Assembly (NCBI GenBank): GCA_045615545.1
Contig: JAZLFA010000054.1
Location: 1 to 11,436 of the forward strand
Length of the DNA: 11,436 nucleotides
Source of the DNA: SIG220 sp045615545
GTDB taxonomy: Bacteria; Bacillota_I; Bacilli_A; RFN20; CAG-826
Direction of reading: 5' to 3'
The translations under genes were made by a program, and so were the position numbers. The notes under the pieces are model-generated. The model saw nothing but the letters and a program-made list of their open reading frames with translations. It made no database searches and had not been told where the DNA came from. Position 1 is the first letter of the stretch. The number at the start of each line of letters is the position of its first letter. Below are positions 1 through 6,836 of this stretch, in pieces.

Positions 1-239
1 TTGCAAATAATTTAGTATATATTAATTCTCTATATCAGGATTTTTTCCATAACTTATTTTATAATGGTGTGGTTTCATTTCCTTTATATGACTTTAGGAG
101 AGGATTTGTTCAGCAAGATTTGCAGACAGGTTTATGGAACTGGTTATCTTTTTTTGTACCTTCGGAAAATCTTGTTTCTTTTTATAATATAGGCGTGATA
201 TTAAATTATTATTTTACAGGATTTCCAATCCAGTTTTGA
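1..239 (+). CDS. 3' end of a plus-strand gene, YfhO/GT-C-like membrane protein fragment (5' end outside window)
   Basis: The plus frame starting at base 3 is open for 78 codons and ends at TGA (237-239). It has no start in the window, so it must enter from the left. Codons are AT-rich at third positions, as in the neighbouring genes. The peptide has the pattern seen near the N-terminus of YfhO-like and other GT-C-type multi-membrane proteins: a short aromatic helix, then 'NGVVSFPLYDF', a Gly/Gln/Asp stretch, a Trp/Phe-rich stretch with a Pro, and 'ILNYYFTG', which resembles their 'LRLYLAG'. Such proteins normally continue for hundreds of residues, but this one stops at once, so it may be a truncated gene. 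The last 31 bases overlap the convergent lipoprotein gene, which marks the possible break. The family assignment rests on remembered patterns. The reading frame itself is better supported than the function. Confidence 0.45.
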   Translation, partial: ANNLVYINSLYQDFFHNLFYNGVVSFPLYDFRRGFVQQDLQTGLWNWLSFFVPSENLVSFYNIGVILNYYFTGFPIQF

Positions 240-2167
240 ATATACTCACTATCAATCAAATCTTTATTAGTTATGAATAAAGGAATGAGTTCTTCATAAT
301 CTAATCTAATTTTTGCTAAATATTGAGCCGATAAATTAACTGAAGCAGTAATACCATTTTCTTTTTTAATGTGAGAAACGAAATCACTATAATTAGTGTA
401 GCCATCATGATCATCTTGAATAAACATCATTGGAATTTCGGTGGTATATGTTGTTAAAACATCATCAACCATTCCAAAACGATATTGTTTTCTAAGTTCA
501 ATATCAAATTCTCTACTTGTTTTAATAGTTAATTTAGAATTATAAGCTGGCTTAAATAACTTATTACTTTCGTTAACATAAATATCATTTGGATTAAAAG
601 CATTTTCGTTTTCACTAGTATGTTCTAAAACTTTAACACTATTAATTCCAGTAATATTATTCAAGTTAAACCATAAAGTGTGATATGTTGCGGTAAATTC
701 ACCAATAACAGGGAATGTTTTGGATATTGTTTCTTGTATTTTATAACCGATGAGTTTCCCTTGGGAAGTTTTATATAATTCGTTAATATAATTATTCATG
801 CCAATGATTCCACTAGCTTTATTGCCCACTACTGATGTATATTCTTCATCAATGTAGAAATCGGCACAACTTTTAACCAAATCTTTTCCAACTATATTGA
901 TATATTCATAGATATGTCCCGCTATAGTTTCATCATCCTTCACTAAACTGCAAAGTGCACTTCTATTAACTCCGTCAATTCCATATTTAATAGCAAATGT
1001 ATAAGAGTCTTCACTGATGAGGTAACGCATAGCGTTAGTATCAGTTAAATTCACCCTAACAGCTTTTTCTTTATTTAATATGTCATATCTCATATTTATT
1101 TGAGGAAGGACTTCTCCAAAAACAGGAAGAGTAACTCCAGTTTTAACTTGAATGGTATATGTTAAAACATTATTAGCAAATTCAACTTTGGCATAATACC
1201 CAGTTTCATTGATTTCTTTATTTGTGCTACTTGGATTATTATCAAACCAATTATTAAACGTCACTACAGAAGAGTTAATAACAGTATCGCAAACACTGAA
1301 TAACTCATAGAACAATTGACTTTGTTGGATGTTATCAATAACCATTTGCCATTGCTCACCAAATCCACCATATTTAATTGTGCTTACATTGGTAAACGAA
1401 CTAAAATTGTAGCTTACTTCACCTTTAGAAACAAAATTATCTTTATTTGTAGGTCTCATTGTTTCAGGGATGTATGAATAAGGGTTTTGTTTAAGCGAAC
1501 TCATTAATGAAGAAAGATATCCTTTAATATCAATTTTTGTGTTCCACTTTGCATATAAGGTACGGTTTAAAGTCAATGTAAGAGGCCATTCTACTTTATT
1601 TAATAAAGAAGAATCATCACACCAAGAAACAAACACATATCCATCTTTAATAGGATCGTCTGGTTTATTCACAGTAGAACCATAATCTTTGGTAATAGGA
1701 CTTACCTCACTACCACCATTTGTATTAAATGTAATCGTGTATTGTTGCTTAGTTTTATTTAAAACAGCATAATAGGTTGCTTCTCCGCTAACTTCAGGAA
1801 GAGTAATTACTTCTCCACCCTTAGAAAGTGACCAACCAGCAAAAGTGTACTTCCACTCTTCGTTATCATGATTAATTTTGTAATTATATGATGGAATTGT
1901 TCCAACGTCCCATTTCTTGCTTTCTAATAAACTGCCATCATAATCATTAAAAGTAATTAAGTAAGAGGTAATAACTGATGAAGATGGATTCGATGATTTG
2001 CTTTCTTCACTAGAACTGCTTGATTTCTCCCTAGAGTTACTTGTTTTTTCACTCGAAGTAATTTCACTAGAAGATTCGCTTTTTTTACTGCTTGAAGCAG
2101 ATGGTTGAGCACCACAACCAACAAGAGCAACAGATACTAGAGAAATTAATAATATTTTAATTTTCAT
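209..2167 (-). CDS. Serine-rich surface lipoprotein with two InlB/Flg_new-type repeats and an unknown C-terminal domain
   Basis: The 652-residue protein is predicted to be exported and lipid-anchored on the outer face of the membrane. Its N-terminus has two lysines, a hydrophobic run and the lipobox LVGC with the lipidated cysteine at residue 18. A Ser/Lys/Glu-rich spacer covers about 22-66. Two copies of the Listeria-Bacteroides (InlB B-repeat, Flg_new) fold follow at about 69-139 and 143-209. They are recognisable from 'ITFN..GG', the 'FAGWS' or 'FVSWC' turn, and the closing 'TYYAVLN' or 'TLYAKWN'. Residues 210-652 match no family I know; they look like a mixed alpha/beta extracellular domain with few cysteines. 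The start has an AAGGAAA ribosome site about ten bases upstream. The gene lies 24 bases after the XRE membrane regulator gene and is probably cotranscribed with it. Repeats of this kind are often found in adhesins or host-contact proteins, but the role here is unknown. No sortase signal is present. Confidence 0.85.
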   Translation of the reverse strand: MKIKILLISLVSVALVGCGAQPSASSSKKSESSSEITSSEKTSNSREKSSSSSEESKSSNPSSSVITSYLITFNDYDGSLLESKKWDVGTIPSYNYKINHDNEEWKYTFAGWSLSKGGEVITLPEVSGEATYYAVLNKTKQQYTITFNTNGGSEVSPITKDYGSTVNKPDDPIKDGYVFVSWCDDSSLLNKVEWPLTLTLNRTLYAKWNTKIDIKGYLSSLMSSLKQNPYSYIPETMRPTNKDNFVSKGEVSYNFSSFTNVSTIKYGGFGEQWQMVIDNIQQSQLFYELFSVCDTVINSSVVTFNNWFDNNPSSTNKEINETGYYAKVEFANNVLTYTIQVKTGVTLPVFGEVLPQINMRYDILNKEKAVRVNLTDTNAMRYLISEDSYTFAIKYGIDGVNRSALCSLVKDDETIAGHIYEYINIVGKDLVKSCADFYIDEEYTSVVGNKASGIIGMNNYINELYKTSQGKLIGYKIQETISKTFPVIGEFTATYHTLWFNLNNITGINSVKVLEHTSENENAFNPNDIYVNESNKLFKPAYNSKLTIKTSREFDIELRKQYRFGMVDDVLTTYTTEIPMMFIQDDHDGYTNYSDFVSHIKKENGITASVNLSAQYLAKIRLDYEELIPLFITNKDLIDSEYIQNWIGNPVK

Positions 2168-2191
2168 GATGTTTATTTCCTTTTTAAAAAA

Positions 2192-3067
2192 CTATAACTT
2201 AAATGCAGGTTTATTAATAACAAACGGAAAAACAAATAAAGACACCAACATTGATAACGCAAGTGCCAAACATACCAAACCAACTCCAACCATTACGCTA
2301 AGAATTGCTATAGCAATTTTAAATATAATCAGTGCTTTAAGACCATCTGCATCAAAAGAAACGATGACGCCAGGCATTTTAACAGAAAAAGTGGCGATAT
2401 CAATAAAAAACTCAGGAACCATACAATCAGTAAAGAGACAATAAGTTGTTGAAAACACTGCATATCCAATTAAGATTGGTAGTAATATCGATGCTGCAGG
2501 ATTTAATTTTAAGACAACAAAGAAAATGATCATTGTCGAAATTAAAGCTGCCACACCAAAGAATATTCCAAATCCCAATCTTTTTGTGGTGAATAAATGA
2601 GTTTTTCCTCTTCTATATGACCCATGAGTAGGAGTCGAAGCAGCTGAAGAAGGTGTAACTGGTGAAGGTTTATATTGTTTACAATTTTCACAATAATAAT
2701 GTGTATAGCCAGGTAAATTAATATGATGCCCTCCATGATTAAGGCGCCTATCTTCTTTAGAATCAACAACATAATCATCATTGCTATAAATTTGTTTTCC
2801 ACAGTGATGGCAAGTACCAACCAATTGAGGTGGTTCATTGCTTTTATTTTCTTTTGATTCATCATCTTCAAATGTTCCATTAATGATCTCATCAACGGAT
2901 ACATTAAAGATTTCTGACAATTTTGTTAAAGTTGAAATATCTGGTTCGACTTCATCATGTTCCCATCTAGAAATAGCTTGAGAAGAAACAAATAATAAAT
3001 CAGCAAGCTCTTTTTGAGTCATGTTTTTATTATTTCTAAGTCGTTTGAGGTTTTTTCCTATTTTCAT
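2192..3067 (-). CDS. XRE-family DNA-binding regulator with zinc-ribbon segment and membrane-spanning C-terminus
   Basis: The protein has 291 residues. Residues 5-60 form a Cro/C1-type (XRE) helix-turn-helix, with 'MTQKELADLLFVSSQAISRWE' features and the 'P.I.TL.KLSEIFNVSVDEI' tail. Residues 86-129 carry two CxxC pairs (C86/C89 and C126/C129) enclosing a His-rich stretch (HGGHH at 111-115), which looks like a zinc ribbon. A Pro/Ser linker follows, then hydrophobic segments at about 165-187 and 191-213 and a long one at 248-284 that could form one or two spans. The DNA-binding end should therefore face the cytoplasm, tethered to the membrane. XRE proteins with C-terminal membrane spans are known in Firmicutes. 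This one is probably a local regulator of itself and of the lipoprotein gene 24 bases downstream. The start is ATG with AAAGGAGA nine bases upstream. The inverted and direct repeats just upstream are candidate operators. Ligand and target are unknown. Confidence 0.85.
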   Translation of the reverse strand: MKIGKNLKRLRNNKNMTQKELADLLFVSSQAISRWEHDEVEPDISTLTKLSEIFNVSVDEIINGTFEDDESKENKSNEPPQLVGTCHHCGKQIYSNDDYVVDSKEDRRLNHGGHHINLPGYTHYYCENCKQYKPSPVTPSSAASTPTHGSYRRGKTHLFTTKRLGFGIFFGVAALISTMIIFFVVLKLNPAASILLPILIGYAVFSTTYCLFTDCMVPEFFIDIATFSVKMPGVIVSFDADGLKALIIFKIAIAILSVMVGVGLVCLALALSMLVSLFVFPFVINKPAFKL

Positions 3068-3096
3068 AGATGCAAATCTCCTTTATTACCACCTTA

Positions 3097-3110
3097 TGTT
3101 ACGAGTAACA
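3097..3110. promoter_or_regulatory. Perfect inverted repeat upstream of the XRE regulator gene, candidate operator
   Basis: TGTTAC-GA-GTAACA has 6-base arms that match perfectly around a 2-base centre. It lies 30 bases before the regulator start codon, between the repeat pair further upstream and the ribosome binding site. Its size and symmetry suit a dimeric XRE repressor. Autoregulation is inferred from position only. It could also be a short weak hairpin in the 5' leader. Confidence 0.4.
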
Positions 3111-3126
3111 GGGTCAAAAATAAATA

Positions 3127-3160
3127 AACAATTTGTGGAAAGACTTAACAAAATGTGGAA
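3127..3160. repeat. Two 14-base direct repeats spaced exactly 20 bases, candidate regulator sites
   Basis: AACAATTTGTGGAA (3127-3140) and AACAAAATGTGGAA (3147-3160) agree at 12 of 14 positions, and their starts are 20 bases apart, about two helical turns. Read on the transcribed side they are TTCCACA followed by TTGTT. A weak -35-like TTGTTA (3151-3146) with a poor -10-like TTTATT (3128-3123) at 17-base spacing falls inside them, so a bound protein would overlap this possible promoter. No stronger promoter is apparent in the gap. The repeats are plain in the sequence; their function is inferred. Confidence 0.4.
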
Positions 3161-3243
3161 TTTTGCTTCTTTATTAAGAAAAAAGCGTAAAACAAATATG
3201 ATTTAGTTATTTTTATGTAATGTTTATTTTTCTGTAAAATTCA

Positions 3244-4497
3244 CTATAAATGTTTAACTAAATAATAATTTTTCTTTCCACGTTTAACAACGGTATAAGT
3301 TCCAAATAAAGAATCAGCTTTTTTGATTAGTTTAGTTGGATCGGTAACTTTTTCACCATTAATTGTAATTGAGTTACCACTAGCAAATTCTCTTGCTTCA
3401 CGTTTGCTTGTTGCAGCTTTAATTTCTATTAATAAATCTTCAAGCATTTTATCTCCAGCAACTTCAACGGTTAAATCAGCAAAGATTTCTTCTAGTTGTT
3501 CTTTCTTTAAGTCAGCAATATTGCCCTTAAATAAAACTTCACTCATCATAACAGCTTCATCAGCTTTTTCTTTTCCATGTATAGTTTTTGTTACTTCATA
3601 GGCTAGCGCCTTTTGACCAATTCTCATACCTGGGTTAGCGATATGAACTTTAGCAATTGTTTCGATTTCATCTTTAGATAAGAAGGTTAACACTTTAAGA
3701 TATTTAACTGCATCTTCATCGGTGACATTAATGAAGTATTGATATAGTTGATATGGGCTAGTCTTTTTACTATCAAGGAACAAGGCTCCTTTTTCACTCT
3801 TACCAAACTTTTTACCATCACTCCTCATTAATAAATGACAAGTCATTACTTCAGCTTTAGCCTCAACACCTTCTACTTTTCTAATTAGTTCAAGACCACT
3901 AGTTAAATTTCCCCATTGATCACTACCACCAACTTGGATATGGCAGCCTTCTTCTTTATATAAATGCAAGAAGTCAATTGCTTGAAGAATATTATATGAA
4001 AATTCTGTATAACTTATTCCAGATTCTAAACGAGAGGAAATAATTTCTTTACTTAGCAAGTAATTAATAGAGAAATATTTACCATAATCTCTTAGTAAAT
4101 CGATAACACTAAGTTTACCAATCCAATCGTAGTTATTTAATAAAACGCCTTTCTTTGGATCACTTAAATCTATGAATCTTTCAAGTTGTTCTTTAATACA
4201 TTGAGTGTTATACGCTAGAGTAGCAGCATCTTGTAAATTTCTTTCACTGCTTTTGCCACTAGGATCACCAATCATACCAGTTGCGCCACCAACTACGGCA
4301 ATGATACGATGTCCTGCTTGTTGTAGTCTCATTAAAAATGAGATCATCACAAAATTACCCATATGTAAGCTAGGTGCGCTTGGATCGAATCCACAATAAA
4401 TGGTTGTTGGTTTACTTAATAGTTCTTCAACATTTTTCTCATTTGAATAATCTTTAACTAAACCTCTATATCTTAAATCTTCAATTACATTTGCCAT
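3244..4497 (-). CDS. tyrS: Tyrosine--tRNA ligase (TyrRS)
   Basis: This class I synthetase attaches tyrosine to tRNA(Tyr) in the cytoplasm. The 417 residues match the usual bacterial length of about 410-425. The catalytic Rossmann domain holds the HIGH-type motif HMGN (45-48) after 'YCGFDPSAPSL', the tyrosine pocket 'SYNILQA' (167-173), 'GGSDQWGN' (190-197), and the KMSKS-type loop as KFGKS (230-234). An S4 RNA-binding domain occupies about 352-417. This is the bacterial TyrS type with a C-terminal S4 domain. The start ATG follows AAAGGGAG at about six bases. It is the last gene of the long train, 15 bases after the NAPRTase gene. The short gap leaves no room for the T-box leader that often controls tyrS in Firmicutes, so expression probably depends on the operon promoter. 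Confidence 0.97.
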   Translation of the reverse strand: MANVIEDLRYRGLVKDYSNEKNVEELLSKPTTIYCGFDPSAPSLHMGNFVMISFLMRLQQAGHRIIAVVGGATGMIGDPSGKSSERNLQDAATLAYNTQCIKEQLERFIDLSDPKKGVLLNNYDWIGKLSVIDLLRDYGKYFSINYLLSKEIISSRLESGISYTEFSYNILQAIDFLHLYKEEGCHIQVGGSDQWGNLTSGLELIRKVEGVEAKAEVMTCHLLMRSDGKKFGKSEKGALFLDSKKTSPYQLYQYFINVTDEDAVKYLKVLTFLSKDEIETIAKVHIANPGMRIGQKALAYEVTKTIHGKEKADEAVMMSEVLFKGNIADLKKEQLEEIFADLTVEVAGDKMLEDLLIEIKAATSKREAREFASGNSITINGEKVTDPTKLIKKADSLFGTYTVVKRGKKNYYLVKHL

Positions 4498-4512
4498 ATT
4501 TTTCTCCCTTTC

Positions 4513-5610
4513 TTATCTTATTGGATAATTAACTTTTTTAAGTCTATTTGTAGGGTAATTTGCTCTACCCTCTTTTGCTTCTGGTTTTCCATCGAGCATA
4601 ACTAAGTCTCCCGTAAAACCACAAGTAGTATTATTCACTAATGATGTACCAACACCATATAGATCAACAGGCACATTTAGTTTACGCCACTGTTTTATCT
4701 TGCTAGCTGTAAAGCTAGATGATACCACTATCTTAACATAATTATAGCCATTATCATCAAGCGCTTTTCTTAATGCGAAGATTAATTCTTTGCAAACACC
4801 GTGAGGATCAAAACCACTTGTATCTTTGTCATCAAAATAATGATCAATTAATGACTTTGATGTGTCTACTCTAATTGCATTAAGTTTGTCGCCTAAATGT
4901 TTTGCTAATATTAACGCATCGGTAACAACATCATTATTATAATCAATTAACGCTGTTACTTTTTCATTTGGAAAACTGGCTAAATATATATCAGCGGCTT
5001 TACATACGTCACCACCACATATTTGAATTAATGCATGTGGCATAGTGCCCATGCCTTTACCGCCCCACCAATATCCTTGAGCATCTGTGGATACTTTTGT
5101 TATACCGGCTACGTAAGTAGCGTATCCATCGCCAATTTGAGTTAGATAATCATCTTGACGATCTGCCATAGAAAATACCGGAGCTCCATCAGCAGCTTCG
5201 AGCACTTCTTTAACATTAGTGGCTACGCTTGTTCTTCTTGCTAAAACACCGTCAATAACACTTTCTAAAAAACCAAAGTTTTCATATTTGCCAGTAACTT
5301 TAAGTACTGGTTCTTCGTTATTGATAATGTCTCCATCATCTAAAGCTTCAATGATTAATTCTTCAGGATGGATAGCGAATGTATGAATTAAAGCAATTGC
5401 TTCATCAATTCCACACAACATCGCATTATCTCTTCTTTGAAACCATTGCATGGTGACAATGTGGTTTGGATTATTTTCACTAACTATCTTTCTACTTTTC
5501 AAAAAGTAGTTAGCGCTATAAAAACCTTCTCCGAGTCGAGATTCGAATTGGAATGTCTTATTAGTAAGACGTGAAAGCTTGCCGCTTTTTTTAAGTTCAA
5601 CTTCAAGCAT
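4513..5610 (-). CDS. Nicotinate phosphoribosyltransferase, short (archaeal/mollicute-like) type
   Basis: This enzyme converts nicotinate and PRPP to nicotinate mononucleotide with ATP hydrolysis (EC 6.3.4.21), the first step of NAD salvage. The 365 residues are much shorter than classical PncB (about 400 in E. coli, near 490 in Bacillus) and resemble the compact form seen in Thermoplasma and some Mollicutes. Visible family motifs are 'RRTSVATNV' (125-133), 'GTMPHALI' (188-195, whose His192 is the likely phosphorylated histidine by analogy with the GTSAH motif of PncB), 'RVDT' (247-250), the phosphate-binding stretch 'SSSFTASKI' (297-305) and 'GVGTSLV' (319-325). The start overlaps the end of the upstream gene by eight bases, with GGAGGT eight bases before the ATG, which suggests translational coupling. 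Quinolinate phosphoribosyltransferase is a relative, but the motifs favour nicotinate. Confidence 0.9.
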   Translation of the reverse strand: MLEVELKKSGKLSRLTNKTFQFESRLGEGFYSANYFLKSRKIVSENNPNHIVTMQWFQRRDNAMLCGIDEAIALIHTFAIHPEELIIEALDDGDIINNEEPVLKVTGKYENFGFLESVIDGVLARRTSVATNVKEVLEAADGAPVFSMADRQDDYLTQIGDGYATYVAGITKVSTDAQGYWWGGKGMGTMPHALIQICGGDVCKAADIYLASFPNEKVTALIDYNNDVVTDALILAKHLGDKLNAIRVDTSKSLIDHYFDDKDTSGFDPHGVCKELIFALRKALDDNGYNYVKIVVSSSFTASKIKQWRKLNVPVDLYGVGTSLVNNTTCGFTGDLVMLDGKPEAKEGRANYPTNRLKKVNYPIR

Positions 5611-6229
5611 TTACTTTTACCTCCGTTAGGAAAAAATCACTTCCTAAATCTAAATTTTCTTCAATAATTAAAGGTTGGTATATATCAAAAGATTCCATTT
5701 GTAAATCTTCGTAGGTACAAATTCTGGCATTCATTTTACCAAAATTTCTAACCTCATATTCATTGATCATTCTACCAGGCAATAAGTATGTACCTGTAAG
5801 AGCAACAATTACTAAAGCGTTAACATTTAAATCAAATGTTGATTCACTTTGTAAGGTTTCTTTACCAATATCTATTTTATAGATAAATGTTTTATTATTC
5901 ATAGTTTTATTAACGATTTTACCAACAATAAAACCCGAATTTTTCTTTTCAGATAATCCTTCAAGTTTGTGGTTAAGTAAAACACTATTGATTACTTTTA
6001 GTAAAAAACTATTTGGAAGATAAATCATACCATTGATTTTAATCTTACAAATTTTAGAAAAGTTTTTTATTAAATACCCAACTAGTTCTTCTTTATAGTA
6101 AAGAATGGAAACATCACCATCATCAAAGCGATTAGTTACTGGAACATTGCCACCAAAAAATATGGTGAGTATATCATTTACTTCATCTTTTGAACTTTTA
6201 GGCAGGTAATATAATGCGTAATTATCCAT
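5603..6229 (-). CDS. ytpR: YtpR-like protein with divergent EMAP/tRNA-binding domain
   Basis: This is probably a cytoplasmic tRNA-binding protein. The 208 residues match Bacillus YtpR in length and layout: an N-terminal alpha/beta region (1-95) and a C-terminal OB fold of the EMAP II/Arc1p/PheT type (about 98-200). Signs of the OB fold are 'GFIVGKIV' opening the first strand, 'YKIDIGKETLQ' for the usual 'cqVdvG.e.lqI', 'ALVIVALTGTYLLPGRMI' for 'vvVA..GavmPsG..I', and 'ARICTYEDL' for 'GMicS..EL'. The usual CGAxN signature is replaced by SESTFDLN, so the domain has diverged and RNA binding is not assured. The gene sits directly between trmB (8-base overlap) and the NAPRTase gene (8-base overlap). 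In Bacillus, ytpR also lies near trmB and ytjP (pepV-like), which supports the call. The stop is TGA. The biological role of YtpR itself is unsettled. Confidence 0.75.
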   Translation of the reverse strand: MDNYALYYLPKSSKDEVNDILTIFFGGNVPVTNRFDDGDVSILYYKEELVGYLIKNFSKICKIKINGMIYLPNSFLLKVINSVLLNHKLEGLSEKKNSGFIVGKIVNKTMNNKTFIYKIDIGKETLQSESTFDLNVNALVIVALTGTYLLPGRMINEYEVRNFGKMNARICTYEDLQMESFDIYQPLIIEENLDLGSDFFLTEVKVNA

Positions 6230-6836
6230 TTTTCTTCCTTAATTTCACTCGATAAATTGGTTTGCCTTCTTCACGGAAAGATAGCTCATATTCTGTAGGG
6301 AAATCAAATTCATCATCCCCTTTATAATCTCTATCTTCACTAATAATTATAAAATTATTATTCGTAAAAGTTTCAAGAGAATATGTAAAAAGATCAAAAT
6401 TATCAGTTTTAAATATAATTAATCCATCATCTTTTAAGATGCGGAAATAATTAGCTAAATAATTCTCACTAGTAAGTCTTCTTTTTTGATGTCTTCTTTT
6501 TGGCCAAGGATCAGAAAAGTTTAATAATAAATTATTAATTGATTTATCCTTTATTTCAGGAATAATTCTATCAGCATTATCAAAGATAAGTTTGGCATTA
6601 TCAAGTTTTGATTCCACTAATTTTTTACAAGTAAATCCAGAGCAAGTAACGTTTCTTTCGATTCCCACAAATTTATGACTAGGAAATTTATTAGCCATTC
6701 CAACAAGAAACATCCCTTTACCAGAACCAATTTCTAAATCGACATCAAAAATATCTTTATAATTCTCAGATAAAAGTTGCACTTCTTTGTGCTCATTCAA
6801 ATAAGGTTCTGCCCAAGGTTTATATTTTGTTCTCAT
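6222..6836 (-). CDS. trmB: tRNA (guanine-N7-)-methyltransferase TrmB
   Basis: TrmB transfers a methyl group from S-adenosylmethionine to N7 of G46 in the tRNA variable loop (EC 2.1.1.33). It has 204 residues from this start, the normal size. The class I methyltransferase fold shows 'EIGSGKG' (35-41, SAM loop), 'GIER' (58-61, acidic end of strand 2), the family signature 'FSDPWPKRRHQKRR' (107-120), 'FKTDN' (142-146) and the C-terminal 'TEYE' (181-184). I chose ATG at 6836 because the product then opens 'MRTKYKPWA', matching the conserved 'MRxRxKPWA' start of the family. A TTG two codons upstream (6842) is also open, with the weak GGAAA site better spaced for it, so the start is uncertain by two codons. 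The gene overlaps the end of pepV by 17 bases and the YtpR-like gene by eight. Confidence 0.95.
   Translation of the reverse strand: MRTKYKPWAEPYLNEHKEVQLLSENYKDIFDVDLEIGSGKGMFLVGMANKFPSHKFVGIERNVTCSGFTCKKLVESKLDNAKLIFDNADRIIPEIKDKSINNLLLNFSDPWPKRRHQKRRLTSENYLANYFRILKDDGLIIFKTDNFDLFTYSLETFTNNNFIIISEDRDYKGDDEFDFPTEYELSFREEGKPIYRVKLRKKNG

Larger units (their letters stand above)
3068..3243 (-). promoter_or_regulatory. Intergenic control region between tyrS and the XRE regulator gene
   Basis: This 176-base gap is the largest in the minus-strand series and separates the housekeeping train from the regulator-lipoprotein pair, so a promoter for the pair is expected here. It holds the direct repeats and the palindrome listed separately, and an AAAGGAGA ribosome site at 3084-3077. 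The first 60 bases after the tyrS stop are very AT-rich. I see no GC-rich stem with a T-run that would end the tyrS transcript, so some read-through into the regulator gene is possible. Confidence 0.45.

Noticed and set aside
262..282. CTTTATT / AATAAAG stem just after the plus-strand fragment as its terminator
   Set aside because: It has only seven A-T-rich pairs, lies inside the lipoprotein coding sequence and has no T-run after it. It is likely chance.
2166..2444. Open frame of 92 codons on the plus strand opposite the XRE regulator gene
   Set aside because: It is antisense to the membrane-segment codons of an intact gene, with low-complexity Thr/Ile/Ala composition and no family motifs. 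It is a shadow frame.
2542..2904. Minus-strand frame of 120 codons inside the XRE regulator gene
   Set aside because: It overlaps the regulator in another frame and its product is almost only Leu, Ile and Met, typical of a shifted frame in AT-rich DNA.
3127..3160. The two TTCCACA repeats as DnaA boxes of a replication origin
   Set aside because: Only one of them comes within a single mismatch of the DnaA box, there is no dnaA or dnaN nearby, and no cluster of further boxes is present.
3165..3190. Possible stem downstream of tyrS as a transcription terminator
   Set aside because: The arms are AT-rich with a bulge, and no run of T follows on the transcribed strand, so it does not meet the pattern of an intrinsic terminator.
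4498..4512. T-box leader for tyrS
   Set aside because: Only 15 bases separate tyrS from the preceding gene, far too few for a T-box, and no T-box sequence is seen in the upstream coding region.
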